Assembly (NCBI GenBank): GCA_945929965.1
Contig: CAMEOT010000024.1
Span: 1 to 43,380 of the forward strand
Direction: 5' to 3'
DNA: 43,380 bases
Origin: an uncultured Lachnospiraceae bacterium
GTDB taxonomy: Bacteria; Bacillota; Clostridia; Lachnospirales; Lachnospiraceae
A program made the position numbers and the translations under genes. The notes under the pieces are model-generated. The model was not told the DNA's origin. It saw only the letters and a program-made list of their open reading frames with translations, and did no database searches. Positions 18,810 through 27,875 of the stretch are shown piece after piece; positions within the stretch are counted from its first letter, which is position 1, and each line of letters opens with the position of its first letter.

Positions 18810-19961
18810 CTACAGGCTGCCAAAATTATACTCATCTGCCGGAGCTTCTTCTAAATTCGATTTCAGACCCATATTTTCATTTACACAGGTAACTGTTCCG
18901 GCAGATACCTTGAATACTCTATTAATTTCAAACCGGTTATTTACAAATTCTTCCAGACCTGTACAAGTAATGATCGTCTGTATATCTCCAATACTGTTCA
19001 ACAGATAGTTTTGCCGGTTACTGTCCAGTTCAGACAATACATCGTCAAGTAACAGGACCGGTGTATCTTTCGTGATCCTTTTTACCAGTTCGATTTCGGA
19101 TAATTTCAAAGAGAGAGCAGCAGTACGCTGCTGACCCTGGGATCCGAACTTTCGTATATCCACATCACCTACCAGAAAGGAAAAATCATCTCTGTGGGGT
19201 CCCACGGATGTCATTTTAGCCCGCATATCACGATCCTGGCTGTTTTTTAATTTTCTTTCAAATTCATCCAGCTCCACATCCGGCTCATATTGGATACGGA
19301 TTTCTTCCCTGCCACCGGACAGCTTTTTATGAATCTCATAAATGATCTCATTGAGCTGTTCTACGAACAGCTTTCTGCGCTCTATGATCTTACTTCCGTA
19401 GGATACCAGCTGCATATCCCAGATAGTCAGAGTTTCCTTCAGATCCGGATTCATATACATATCCTTCAGAAGCTTATTGCGCTGATTGACAATTTTATTG
19501 TAATGATTGAGATTATAGAGATAAAAATTGTCCAGCTGACATAATTCCATATCTACGAATCTTCTTCGCTCTGAAGGACCGTTTTTAATAATTCCAAGGT
19601 CTTCCGGTGAGAAAAATACGACATTGCAAAGTCCCAGGAGATCTGCCGCTTTTTTGATCTTCTGACCATCAATAGCAATTCCTTTGGACTTTGACTTTCT
19701 CAAATGCATATCCACGCGTATTTCTTTTCCGTCCTTCTCGAGATACGTTCTGATATGTGCTTCTTCCTTGTCAAAATTAACGATTTCTCTGTCCTTGCTT
19801 CCTTTATGTGATTTTGTGGTGGCAGCAACATAGATTGCTTCCAGGATATTTGTCTTACCCTGCGCATTATCTCCGTAGAGAATATTAGTTCCACGGTCGA
19901 ACTGCAGGACGAGCGAATCATAATTCCTGTAATCTGCCAATTCTATTGATTTGATGATCAT
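18810..19961 (-). CDS. recF: RecF DNA repair ATPase
   Basis: SMC-like ATPase that loads RecA at single-strand gaps with RecO and RecR. The Walker A motif GDNAQGKTNILEAIY is at about residues 30-44. The signature FGSQGQQRTAALSLKLSE and Walker B VLLLDDVLSELD lie near the C-terminal third, followed by TCTGLEEF. The 383 residues are slightly longer than the usual 360-370, with extra residues after VFKVSAG. The sequence begins MIIKSIELADYRNY, the normal start of the family. It lies between the S4 protein gene and gyrB with very short gaps, consistent with one operon. Confidence 0.95.
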   Translation of the reverse strand: MIIKSIELADYRNYDSLVLQFDRGTNILYGDNAQGKTNILEAIYVAATTKSHKGSKDREIVNFDKEEAHIRTYLEKDGKEIRVDMHLRKSKSKGIAIDGQKIKKAADLLGLCNVVFFSPEDLGIIKNGPSERRRFVDMELCQLDNFYLYNLNHYNKIVNQRNKLLKDMYMNPDLKETLTIWDMQLVSYGSKIIERRKLFVEQLNEIIYEIHKKLSGGREEIRIQYEPDVELDEFERKLKNSQDRDMRAKMTSVGPHRDDFSFLVGDVDIRKFGSQGQQRTAALSLKLSEIELVKRITKDTPVLLLDDVLSELDSNRQNYLLNSIGDIQTIITCTGLEEFVNNRFEINRVFKVSAGTVTCVNENMGLKSNLEEAPADEYNFGSL

Positions 19962-19971
19962 AGTAACCTGC

Positions 19972-20178
19972 TTACTCTATTACGATGGTCTCGCCATCAT
20001 ATTCCACTTTATCTCCGGATACCAGCTTTTTTCCTCTTTGAGTTTCAGTCTGTCCGTTTACTTTTACCAGACCGTCCTGTACGGCAAATTTTGCATCTAC
20101 GCCGGATTCTACGACACCGGCTGCCTTTAATGCCTGACCAAGCTTTATATAATCATCCTTCAAACGGATCGTATGCAT
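19972..20178 (-). CDS. yaaA: S4-domain RNA-binding protein, YaaA/RlbA type
   Basis: A small protein of 68 residues that is almost entirely one S4 RNA-binding domain: YIKLGQALKAAGVVESG, then VKVNGQTETQRGKKLVSGD. The gene between dnaN and recF in Firmicutes is characteristically this one (yaaA, also called rlbA), linked to large ribosomal subunit assembly. Short gaps to dnaN (16 bases) and recF (10 bases) indicate co-transcription. The identification rests on domain and position. Confidence 0.88.
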   Translation of the reverse strand: MHTIRLKDDYIKLGQALKAAGVVESGVDAKFAVQDGLVKVNGQTETQRGKKLVSGDKVEYDGETIVIE

Positions 20179-20194
20179 ATCTATAACCTCATTT

Positions 20195-21304
20195 CTAAGC
20201 TACTGTTGTAAAGTTCACGGGAAGGATCAGGTAAATATAGCTTTCCTCCATATTTTTGATGAAGCAGGGAGCCTTGGGATTTACCATGTACAAATCTACT
20301 TCCTCATCATCGATAACACGAAGAGCATCGATCAAAAACTTGGGATTGAATCCTATCATCAGATCCTTACCCTGTTTCTGAATATCAATTTCTTCATTCA
20401 TGCTTCCCAGAGCGGAATTGATCTTAAGCTCCATTCCGTTGTCTGTGATATTTACAATAATAGGCTTCTTGTCGCCTTCTTTTACCAGAAGAGTAGCACG
20501 GTCGATACAGCTTAAGAACTCCTTTTTGTTGACCTTTACTTTCGTTTCATAATCGCTGGAAAGCATCTGGTCGATCTTGAAATATTCTCCTTCGATCAGA
20601 CGGGATACCACAACGGTCTTATCGAATTCAAATACAATGTGCTTTTCCGTGAAGGAGATTGTAACATCACTGTCTGCATCTCCGGGTAAAATCTTACTTA
20701 CTTCATTTAGAGTCTTACCGGGTACCACTACCTTTTTCGGAGCATAGCTGTTCTTCATCTGAATCTTACGGATAGAGATACGGTGTCCGTCCAAAGACAC
20801 GATCTTGAATTCATCTCCGTTAATATCAAACAATTCACCGGTCATTAATTTGTTATTATCATTGTCAGAGATAGAGAAAATCGTCTGTCTTACCAGTTCT
20901 TTTAAAGTAAACTGACTGATCACAATGCTGTCATCTCTCTCCACTGCGGGAAGATAGGAAAAATCTTCGCCGGATTTACCAATAATTGTGAACTTTGCCT
21001 TTTCACAGGTAATTACTGTCTTAAAAGAAGCATCGGTCTCAATGGTAATATCGCTGTCTGGAAGTTTACGCACAATTTCAAGGAATATCTTTGCATCCAG
21101 GGCAATGATACCTTTTTCTATGATCTGTCCCTCGATAGTAGTCTCAATACCAAGTTCCATGTCGTTGGCAGTAAGTTTAATTTCTCCATTAGTAGCATCC
21201 ACTAAAATACATTCCAGAATAGACATTGTAGTCTTACTGGGAACAGCTTTGGATACGATCTGTACGCCGTTTAAAAGATTTGCTTTTGAACAGACTAATT
21301 TCAT
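20195..21304 (-). CDS. dnaN: DNA polymerase III sliding clamp (beta subunit)
   Basis: Processivity clamp for the replicative polymerase. The 369-residue protein begins MKLVCSKANLLNGVQIVSKAV and ends YIYLILPVNF, both typical of DnaN. It has three similar clamp domains of about 120 residues, with the second around FTLKELVRQTIFSISDND and the third from KEFLSCIDRATLLV. The conserved DGHRISIRK segment is present. It lies downstream of dnaA, separated by 280 bases that hold part of the origin. Confidence 0.97.
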   Translation of the reverse strand: MKLVCSKANLLNGVQIVSKAVPSKTTMSILECILVDATNGEIKLTANDMELGIETTIEGQIIEKGIIALDAKIFLEIVRKLPDSDITIETDASFKTVITCEKAKFTIIGKSGEDFSYLPAVERDDSIVISQFTLKELVRQTIFSISDNDNNKLMTGELFDINGDEFKIVSLDGHRISIRKIQMKNSYAPKKVVVPGKTLNEVSKILPGDADSDVTISFTEKHIVFEFDKTVVVSRLIEGEYFKIDQMLSSDYETKVKVNKKEFLSCIDRATLLVKEGDKKPIIVNITDNGMELKINSALGSMNEEIDIQKQGKDLMIGFNPKFLIDALRVIDDEEVDLYMVNPKAPCFIKNMEESYIYLILPVNFTTVA

Positions 21305-21584
21305 GTGTGCATAACTTCCTTTCTGGTTGATTTGCGTACGCGCGGATACGCGTTGTATAAAAATAATAAAAGAATTTCGTAGTCTCCTTAATAAGGGATG
21401 TTGATATGTGCATAACTAGTCTTATTATACTATTTTTCAAGGAAAAATGGAATGGAAATCTTCGTGGATTTGACAGAATAACCTAAGAATAACTCTTAGC
21501 TTATTCACATCGCATCCTATCCTTCTTAAAGCCCTGAAATCAGTTATCAACAACAATACACATCTTGTTCCCGAGATATACACA
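21305..21584. other. oriC downstream part: dnaA-dnaN intergenic DnaA boxes
   Basis: Four matches to the DnaA box consensus or near it are seen: TGTGCATAA at 21306-21314 and 21407-21415 (complement of TTATGCACA), TTATTCACA at 21500-21508, and TTATCAACA at 21544-21552. A TATAAT on the minus strand at 21424-21429 may be the dnaN -10 element, without a clear -35. This spacer matches the second box cluster found downstream of dnaA in Bacillus-type bipartite origins. No coding frame of note is seen. Confidence 0.65.
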
Positions 21585-22949
21585 TCAGGAGGGATTTATC
21601 TTTTTGGTGATAATATCTATTTTATTACGAAGTTCCTCGTTGGTCTGAATCTCTGCAGCCACTTTATTCACACCGTGGATGATGGTTGTGTGGTCTTTTT
21701 TGCCTAAAAGCTTACCTATATTAGTGAAGGAAGTATCTGTCAACTCTCTGCACAGATACATAACGACCTGACGGGGCTGTACAAATTCGGAATTTCTCTT
21801 CTTGGAAGTAATATCTTCCGGTTTCACACCAAAATGCTCTGCTACTACATTAATAATGAGATTAGGAGTGATCTCCTTGGGCTTGTTGGGATAGATAACA
21901 TCCTTCAGTGCTTCCTCTGCCAGGGAGAGAGTCAGATCTACCTTATTTAATTTGGCAAAAGCAATGATCTTATTAAAAGCACCTTCCAGTTCACGAATGT
22001 TGGATTTGATATTCGTGGCAATGTATTTGATGATATCTTCATCAATCTGACGGTCATAGGTCTCAGCATTTTTCCGTAAAATAGCCATTCTGGTTTCATA
22101 ATCGGGTGGCTGAATATCTGCAATCAGGCCCCATTCGAAACGGGAACGGAATCTCTCATCCAAAGTCTCCATTTCCTTAGGAGGCTTATCGGAAGACAGA
22201 ATTATCTGTTTGTGGGCAGCGTGCAGGGCATTGAAAGTATGGAAGAATTCCTCCTGGGTACTTTCCTTACCTATAATAAACTGTACATCATCAACCATGA
22301 GTACATCAACATTGCGATACTTTTCACGCAGCTTGGTCATGGAAGCTGCATTACCACTACGAATAGACTCAATTACTTCATTCGTAAATTCCTCACTGGT
22401 GACGTAGAGTACCTTTTTGTCCGGATCCTGTTCTAATATAAAGTGTCCGATAGAATGCATCAAATGAGTCTTGCCCAGACCGGGACCTCCATATAAATAG
22501 AGAGGATTGTATACTTCTCCCGGAGATTCTGCAACAGCGAGAGATGCGGAATGAGCAAATTTATTGTTGCTACCTACGACAAAAGTGTCGAATTTGTACT
22601 TAGGATTCAGATGGGCATCTTCATAATTAACACCGTAGATCTGGTTTGGAGTAGCCATTTCATTTTCTACAGGCTCTTCCGCCTTTACATCCTTTTCCAA
22701 AATAAAGCTGATATCATAAGGATGATCAAACATCTCGGTAATGGTAACCTGAAAAAAGCTCTTATATTTGGAAGAAATATAATTCAGGGCATGTGCCTGA
22801 TCCGAGGGAATGATGATACTTACTACATCATTTACTACATTGTGAAACTCTAAAGGTTCTACCCATGTATGATAAGAAATGTCAGAAAGACTGTATTCTC
22901 TTCTGACAGCTTCTTTGATAGTTGTCCAATTTTCTTTGATTGCTTCCAT
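21585..22949 (-). CDS. dnaA: Chromosomal replication initiator DnaA
   Basis: AAA+ ATPase that binds DnaA boxes and melts the origin. The start at 22949 (MEAIKENWTTIKEAV) is preferred because GGGAGG lies seven bases upstream; a longer frame to 22994 overlaps the promoter. Domain I is at about 1-80. The AAA+ domain has Walker A GGPGLGKTHL, Walker B VDVLMVDDVQF and the arginine-finger region RFRSRFEWGL. Domain IV has the DnaA signature KDHTTIIHGVNKV near the end, which contacts the boxes. The length is 454 residues, normal for the family. Boxes lie both upstream and downstream of the gene. Confidence 0.97.
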   Translation of the reverse strand: MEAIKENWTTIKEAVRREYSLSDISYHTWVEPLEFHNVVNDVVSIIIPSDQAHALNYISSKYKSFFQVTITEMFDHPYDISFILEKDVKAEEPVENEMATPNQIYGVNYEDAHLNPKYKFDTFVVGSNNKFAHSASLAVAESPGEVYNPLYLYGGPGLGKTHLMHSIGHFILEQDPDKKVLYVTSEEFTNEVIESIRSGNAASMTKLREKYRNVDVLMVDDVQFIIGKESTQEEFFHTFNALHAAHKQIILSSDKPPKEMETLDERFRSRFEWGLIADIQPPDYETRMAILRKNAETYDRQIDEDIIKYIATNIKSNIRELEGAFNKIIAFAKLNKVDLTLSLAEEALKDVIYPNKPKEITPNLIINVVAEHFGVKPEDITSKKRNSEFVQPRQVVMYLCRELTDTSFTNIGKLLGKKDHTTIIHGVNKVAAEIQTNEELRNKIDIITKKINPS

Positions 22950-23340
22950 TGATTTCCTCCCGTGCAAGCTGACGCATGCGAAACTCCATTTCATTGTATA
23001 ATAGAATTACAAATAATTCAAATGCAAGTTATGAACAGGGCATGGATAAAGTTATCCACAATCTGTTGATAAAGTTGTTCATAACTCGATATATAAACAG
23101 GGATTGTGGATATTAATGTGTATATGTGGATAAAAAAGTGAAATTTCAAAATATCCACATTTACGGGATAATTGTTCACTTTTACACGTGATTTACACAG
23201 AATATCCCTATAAAAAATTAAAATATCCACAAATAATCAACAAGGTGTGGATAACTCATTTGTGGGTAAATATGGTGTATATCTATGTGGATAACTTAAT
23301 TTAAAAAAATTTCAGAATTTTGAAAAGCTCGTTTTCTCTT
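22950..23340. other. Replication origin oriC, main DnaA-box cluster
   Basis: At least eight DnaA boxes or one-mismatch variants lie here in both orientations: TTATCCACA 23052-23060, TGTGGATAT 23105-23113, TGTGGATAA 23125-23133, ATATCCACA 23151-23159 and 23223-23231, TGTGGATAA 23246-23254, TGTGGGTAA 23261-23269, TGTGGATAA 23286-23294. An AT-rich run (TTAATTTAAAAAAATTT) directly follows the last box at about 23295-23312 and is the best unwinding-element candidate. The region separates divergent dnaA and rpmH, the standard Firmicutes place for oriC. With the dnaA-dnaN spacer it makes a bipartite origin. Confidence 0.93.
22993..23021 (-). promoter_or_regulatory. dnaA: dnaA promoter
   Basis: On the minus strand TTGAAT (23016-23021) and TACAAT (22993-22998) are spaced by 17 bases. 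The promoter directs transcription into dnaA, leaving a leader of about 35 bases, and lies next to the DnaA boxes, so autoregulation by DnaA is plausible. Confidence 0.7.
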
Positions 23341-23369
23341 GATTTTTCAGCATTTTTATTGATTTTTGC

Positions 23370-23398
23370 TTGACATTGACTGGCTTTTACATTACAAT
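23370..23398 (+). promoter_or_regulatory. rpmH: rpmH promoter
   Basis: TTGACA (23370-23375), a 17-base spacer, then TACAAT (23393-23398): a near-consensus sigma-A promoter. It predicts a leader of about 100 bases before the rpmH ATG. Confidence 0.85.
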
Positions 23399-23503
23399 CA
23401 ATATGCTATTTTCCGAAAGGAAGGCGTATTTTTATGCGCCCAATTGTTGAAAAATATGTTTACCTTTTTATATAAGAAGGTTTAGAGAAGGAGGTGCCTT
23501 TCC

Positions 23504-23638
23504 ATGAAGATGACATTTCAGCCTAAAAAGCGTTCCCATTCCAAGGTTCACGGTTTCAGAGCCAGAATGAGTACTCCCGGTGGAAGAAAAGTTTTAGCAG
23601 CAAGACGTGCAAAAGGAAGAAAGAAATTATCCGCATAG
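23504..23638 (+). CDS. rpmH: 50S ribosomal protein L34
   Basis: A 44-residue, very basic protein: [20 protein letters not shown], then [20 protein letters not shown] and KLSA. This is the full usual length and near-consensus sequence of L34, the small large-subunit protein. GGAGG lies about eight bases before ATG. rpmH followed by rnpA, divergent from dnaA, is one of the most conserved gene arrangements in bacteria. Confidence 0.98.
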   Translation: MKMTFQPKKRSHSKVHGFRARMSTPGGRKVLAARRAKGRKKLSA

Positions 23639-23662
23639 GTCACAGCAATGTGACCTTTTTTT
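23638..23662 (+). terminator. Intrinsic terminator or attenuator between rpmH and rnpA
   Basis: GGTCACA pairs with TGTGACC around a four-base loop, and seven T follow. The first G of the stem is the last base of the rpmH stop codon. It lies inside the rpmH-rnpA unit with no obvious new promoter after it, so it probably reduces rather than stops transcription into rnpA. That would fit the need for much more L34 than RNase P protein. Confidence 0.8.
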
Positions 23663-23690
23663 CTCTTAACTTTCACGGTTGGAGGAGTGC

Positions 23691-24044
23691 ATGCAGTTTT
23701 CGGAATCATTAAAGAAAAATGAACAGTTCCGTTTTGTGTACAAGAATGGCAGATCCTATGCCAACAAGTACTTTATCATGTATGTTAAGGAAAATGGCCT
23801 TGATAAGAACAGAATTGGAATCAGTGTAAGTAAAAAAGTCGGTAACAGTGTGGTAAGACACAGGATTACACGACTGGTCAGAGAAAGTTACAGATTACAT
23901 GAAAGTGTATTCAATAGTGGTTTGGATATGGTAATCATTGCAAGACCCGGTGCAGCTTCCATAGGATATGAAGAAGCGGAGAGTGCATTGTTACATCTTG
24001 CAAAACTTCATCATATTATAAAAATTTATTTTTATAATGACTAA
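23691..24044 (+). CDS. rnpA: RNase P protein component
   Basis: Protein subunit of RNase P, which with the catalytic RNA matures tRNA 5' ends. The start at 23691 ([20 protein letters not shown]) has GGAGG five bases upstream; a TTG at 23679 in the same frame lies within or before that site. The conserved helix reads [20 protein letters not shown], in which the common Asn of the RNR motif is His. The length is 117 residues, normal for the family. Its stop overlaps the yidD start by eight bases. Confidence 0.95.
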   Translation: MQFSESLKKNEQFRFVYKNGRSYANKYFIMYVKENGLDKNRIGISVSKKVGNSVVRHRITRLVRESYRLHESVFNSGLDMVIIARPGAASIGYEEAESALLHLAKLHHIIKIYFYND

Positions 24045-24267
24045 ATTAGAATCGTATATGAAAAAAATATTGATAGCCATGATAAGATTTTATCAGAAAT
24101 ATATTTCGCCTTATAAGGGAACCAAATGTCCTTATATTCCGAGTTGTTCCCAGTATGGTCTGGAAGCCATAGAAAAATATGGTGTGATTAAGGGAGGACT
24201 TCTGGCAGTCTGGAGAATTTTGAGATGTAATCCTTTCTCTAAAGGCGGATATGATCCGGTACCGTAA
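24037..24267 (+). CDS. yidD: Membrane protein insertion efficiency factor YidD
   Basis: Small membrane-associated protein of 76 residues that assists YidC-dependent insertion. Typical motifs are present: [32 protein letters not shown] and the end [13 protein letters not shown]. Cysteines are conserved as in the family ([15 protein letters not shown]). The start at 24037 overlaps the rnpA end, suggesting coupling. MKKIL at 24058 is an alternative start that matches the usual N-terminus of the family better, so the start is open. Confidence 0.93.
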   Translation: MTKLESYMKKILIAMIRFYQKYISPYKGTKCPYIPSCSQYGLEAIEKYGVIKGGLLAVWRILRCNPFSKGGYDPVP

Positions 24268-24299
24268 AATTTTAATAATGGCGCTTATTAGGAGGATAA

Positions 24300-25598
24300 A
24301 TGAACGGTATTCTTTTGACACAGAATTCCACATTCATTATCGGACAGGTAGCCTGGCTTCTGGGTAAGATAATGGAAGGAATCTTCGAAGTTCTGAATAT
24401 GATCGGTATTCCCAATATCGGTCTTGCAATCATCCTTTTTACAATTGTTGTTAACCTGTTGATGATGCCTCTTACCATTAAACAGCAGAAATTCTCTAAA
24501 CTTTCTGCTAAGATGAACCCTGAGATTCAGGCGATTCAGGCAAAATATAAGAATCGTAAAGATCAGGATGCACAGTTGGCACAGAATCAGGAAATTCAGG
24601 CAGTATATGCAAAGTACGGAGTATCTCCTACCGGCAGCTGTCTGTATATGTTGATCCAGATGCCTATTCTGTTTGCTCTGTATCGTGTAATTTACGCAAT
24701 TCCGGCTTATGTAGGCAGAGTTAAGGAAGCCTTCTTCCCTCTGGTAGATAATATTATTGATACAGCCGGTGCAACGGAGCTGGTTCAGAATCTGAGCAAT
24801 TCTGCTATGTACAGTAAGCAGTTTACGAATGCAGGCTTTGTAGCCGGTACTCACAGTGAATATGTACAGAATACGATCATTGATTGTCTGAACAAGGCAT
24901 CTACCGCTGATTTTGCCAGTATCAGTGAGAAGTTTCCTTCTCTTGCAGCAGATGTGACCAATACGGTAAGTAAGCTGGAAGAGTATAATAATTTTTTAGG
25001 ACTGAATATCGGTAATTCTCCTTCTTATGTGTTGAAGGAAGCGTGGGCTAACGGAGCATGGCTTTTAGTAATTGGAGCAATCGCTATTCCTGTTCTGTCT
25101 GCTTTGACACAATGGATCAACGTAAAGCTGATGCCTCAGCAGGATACTTCCTCTAACAATGGCAATGATCAGGCGGCAGCAATGGCTTCTTCCATGAAGA
25201 CCATGAATATGATCATGCCTCTGATGTCTGCATGGTTCTGTTTTACATTACCTTCCGGTCTGGGTCTGTACTGGGTTGCAGGTAGTGTTGTTAGAAGTAT
25301 TCAGCAGATAGTGATCAATAAGCATATTGATAAGATGAATTTTGATGATATCATCAAGAAAAATTCTGCAAAGAGTGCGAAAAAGCTTGAAAAAATGAAG
25401 GAACAGCAGGAAAAACTGAATGCTTATGCAAGCTTGAATACTAAAAATATTCAGAAGAAGGCAAATATTTCTTCTAAAATAGATAATAGTGAAGTATCTG
25501 CTGACAGCTATTCTGAAGTAAAAGAAGCAAAGCCCGGAAGTATGATGTCTAAGGCTAACATGGTCAGAGATTATAACGAGAAAAACAGCCGTAAATAA
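24300..25598 (+). CDS. yidC: Membrane protein insertase YidC/OxaA/SpoIIIJ
   Basis: Integral membrane insertase that works alone or with SecYEG. The 432-residue protein has an N-terminal hydrophobic stretch, then the core with GLAIILFTIVVNLLMMPLTI, where the conserved Arg of the usual groove position is not obvious. Next come a charged hairpin (QQKFSKLSAKMNPEIQAIQA), SCLYMLIQMPILFALYRVIY, and the C-terminal helices around MSAWFCFTLPSGLGLYWVAG. A lipobox is not seen. A loop of about 100 residues after AFFPLVDNI is longer than in Bacillus SpoIIIJ. The basic tail resembles those that contact ribosomes. It stands in the conserved rpmH-rnpA-yidD-yidC-jag order. Confidence 0.95.
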   Translation: MNGILLTQNSTFIIGQVAWLLGKIMEGIFEVLNMIGIPNIGLAIILFTIVVNLLMMPLTIKQQKFSKLSAKMNPEIQAIQAKYKNRKDQDAQLAQNQEIQAVYAKYGVSPTGSCLYMLIQMPILFALYRVIYAIPAYVGRVKEAFFPLVDNIIDTAGATELVQNLSNSAMYSKQFTNAGFVAGTHSEYVQNTIIDCLNKASTADFASISEKFPSLAADVTNTVSKLEEYNNFLGLNIGNSPSYVLKEAWANGAWLLVIGAIAIPVLSALTQWINVKLMPQQDTSSNNGNDQAAAMASSMKTMNMIMPLMSAWFCFTLPSGLGLYWVAGSVVRSIQQIVINKHIDKMNFDDIIKKNSAKSAKKLEKMKEQQEKLNAYASLNTKNIQKKANISSKIDNSEVSADSYSEVKEAKPGSMMSKANMVRDYNEKNSRK

Positions 25599-25632
25599 AA
25601 AGTTTCCTTAAATAATTGAGGAGGTAAATAAT

Positions 25633-26259
25633 ATGGACATGATCGAAGTATCTGCAAAGACAGTCAATGATGCTATTACAGAGGCTTGTCAGAAGCTGGG
25701 TGTTACCAGTGATAAGCTGGATTATGAAGTAGTAGAAGAAGGTTCTTCCGGATTCTTAGGAATCGGAGCAAAACCTGCTGTGATCAAAGCATCTGTTAAA
25801 AAGAGTTCAGTAGAAGAAGTTGCCAGAGTATTCTTAAACGATGTATTCCAGGCAATGAATATGGAAGTTGTAATTGATATTAAGTACAACGATGAAGAGA
25901 AGAGCATGGACATCGAATTAAGCGGTAATGAGATGGGTGTTCTGATCGGTAAGAGAGGACAGACACTGGATTCCCTCCAGTACCTGGTATCTCTGGTAGT
26001 GAACAAAGAATCTGAAGAGTATATTCATGTAAAGGTTGACACCGAGAATTATCGTCAGCGCAGAAAAGAAACTCTTGAGAATCTTGCTAAGAACATTGCT
26101 TATAAGGTGAAGAGAACCAAGAGAAGCGTATCTCTGGAGCCTATGAATCCTTATGAGAGAAGAATTATTCATTCTGCATTACAGAATGACAAATATGTTA
26201 CTACTCACAGTGAAGGAGAAGAACCTTTCCGCAGAGTTGTAGTTACTCTGAAGAGATAG
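25633..26259 (+). CDS. jag: Jag/KhpB RNA-binding protein
   Basis: RNA-binding protein linked to YidC function and to cell elongation and division control in Firmicutes (also called KhpB or EloR). A Jag-N domain covers about residues 1-50 (MIEVSAKTVNDAITEACQKL, with GFLGIGAKPA at its end). A KH domain covers about 75-150 and contains GVLIGKRGQTLDSLQYLVS. An R3H domain ends the protein (LEPMNPYERRIIHSAL, then THSEGEEPFRRVVV). The length of 208 residues is normal for this simple form. It follows yidC by 34 bases and is closed by a terminator. Confidence 0.95.
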   Translation: MDMIEVSAKTVNDAITEACQKLGVTSDKLDYEVVEEGSSGFLGIGAKPAVIKASVKKSSVEEVARVFLNDVFQAMNMEVVIDIKYNDEEKSMDIELSGNEMGVLIGKRGQTLDSLQYLVSLVVNKESEEYIHVKVDTENYRQRRKETLENLAKNIAYKVKRTKRSVSLEPMNPYERRIIHSALQNDKYVTTHSEGEEPFRRVVVTLKR

Positions 26260-26287
26260 TAAGAGAATAGTTACAGAAAGTATTCAA

Positions 26288-26329
26288 AAAGCCGGTATTA
26301 GAATTTTATTCTATTTACCGGCTTTATTT
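26288..26329 (+). terminator. Rho-independent terminator after jag
   Basis: AAAGCCGGTA (26288-26297) pairs with TACCGGCTTT (26316-26325), with an inner TAGAA/TTCTA stem. A short interrupted T-tract follows. It ends the rpmH-to-jag unit and precedes mnmE. Confidence 0.75.
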
Positions 26330-26420
26330 ACAACTGACCTTTGTATGGAGTATAATTGTAACTATTCTAAATAGTTATTTTAATTTATAAATTTGTTTGA
26401 AACATGAAATAGGTAATCTT

Positions 26421-27854
26421 ATGGAAATTTACAAAAATGATACGATCGCTGCTATTGCAACAGCTTTATCGGATTCCGGAATCGGAATTATTAGAATCAG
26501 CGGTGGTGATGCCATATATATAGCAGATAGTATTTTTCGTTCACCATCCGGCAAAAGAATTCTGACGAAAGTACAGAGTCATACGGTGCATTATGGCTAT
26601 ATTGTAGACAAGGAAGAAAATGTCATAGATGAAGTCATGGTAATTGTCATGAAGGCACCAAAAAGTTATACCACGGAAGATACTGTGGAGATTAATTGTC
26701 ATGGCGGCGTACTGGTAGTGCAGAAAGTGCTGCAGACAGTACTTGAAAACGGTGCAAGAATGGCAGAGCCGGGAGAGTTCACCAAGAGAGCATTTCTTAA
26801 TGGAAGAATTGACTTGTCCCGGGCGGAAGCAGTCATTGATGTGATTCACTCGCAGAATGAATATGCATTGTCTTCCTCGGTAAGCCAGTTAAAGGGCAGA
26901 CTTTCCGATAAAATTCATAAATTGAGGGAAGATATTTTATATCAGATTGCATTTATTGAGTCGGCATTGGACGATCCGGAACATATCAGTCTGGATGGAT
27001 ATTCGGAGCAGTTGGCTGCAAAAGTTACCTATTTTCAACAAGAGATTGCGAAGCTTTTAGCTACAGCTGATAATGGAAGACTGATCAAAGAAGGAATATC
27101 CACCGTGATAGTAGGTAAGCCTAATGCCGGAAAATCATCTCTGCTTAATATGTTGCTGGGAGAAGACAGGGCTATTGTTACAGAGATCGCAGGTACTACC
27201 AGAGATGCTCTGCATGAGAGTATCAATCTGCATGGAATCAGTCTGAATATGATAGATACCGCCGGAATACATGATACACAGGATGTGGTGGAGAAAATCG
27301 GTGTGGAGCGTGCAAAAAAGTATGCAGCAGAAGCAGATCTGATCTTATATGTGGTGGATGCTTCTGAAGATCTGGATGAAGATGACCAGGAGATTATATC
27401 CCTGTTAAATGGAAAAAAAGCAATTATTCTTCTGAATAAATCAGATTTGGAAAATAAGATCACAGAAGATATATTAAAAGAAAAATTATCAGGACTTAAA
27501 AATAAAGGTAATATAATAGAAGATATTAAAATTCTTCGTACTTCTACCATTGATCCTTTGGCAGATAATTCCGGAATGGAAGAGCTGGAAGAGACCATCC
27601 GTGAAATGTTTTTTGAGGGTGAATTAAAATATAATAATGAGCTGGTCGTAACAAATTTGCGACACAAGGAAGCATTACAGGATGCTTTGAGCAGTCTCAA
27701 GCTCGTAGAGAGAAGTATCGAAGACGGTATGCCCGAAGATTTCTATTCCATTGATCTGACAAGTGCTTATGCTTCTCTGGGTAAAATTATCGGTGAAGAA
27801 GTGGATGAAGACGTGGTTAATGAGATTTTCTCTAAATTTTGTATGGGTAAGTAA
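26421..27854 (+). CDS. mnmE: tRNA modification GTPase MnmE
   Basis: GTPase that with MnmG builds the carboxymethylaminomethyl group on wobble U34 of certain tRNAs. The start at 26421 gives MEIYKNDTIAAIATALSDSG, the usual N-terminus; a TTG eight codons earlier is less likely. The N-terminal folate-binding domain is followed by helices around GRIDLSRAEAVIDVI. The G domain has G1 GKPNAGKSSLLN, DTAGI, and LNKSDL. The C-terminus reads EIFSKFCMGK, keeping the Cys of the C-(I/L/V)-G-K ending. The length is 477 residues. mnmG follows after 21 bases. Confidence 0.96.
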   Translation: MEIYKNDTIAAIATALSDSGIGIIRISGGDAIYIADSIFRSPSGKRILTKVQSHTVHYGYIVDKEENVIDEVMVIVMKAPKSYTTEDTVEINCHGGVLVVQKVLQTVLENGARMAEPGEFTKRAFLNGRIDLSRAEAVIDVIHSQNEYALSSSVSQLKGRLSDKIHKLREDILYQIAFIESALDDPEHISLDGYSEQLAAKVTYFQQEIAKLLATADNGRLIKEGISTVIVGKPNAGKSSLLNMLLGEDRAIVTEIAGTTRDALHESINLHGISLNMIDTAGIHDTQDVVEKIGVERAKKYAAEADLILYVVDASEDLDEDDQEIISLLNGKKAIILLNKSDLENKITEDILKEKLSGLKNKGNIIEDIKILRTSTIDPLADNSGMEELEETIREMFFEGELKYNNELVVTNLRHKEALQDALSSLKLVERSIEDGMPEDFYSIDLTSAYASLGKIIGEEVDEDVVNEIFSKFCMGK

Positions 27855-27875
27855 CAAGCAGAAGGAAAGAACACT

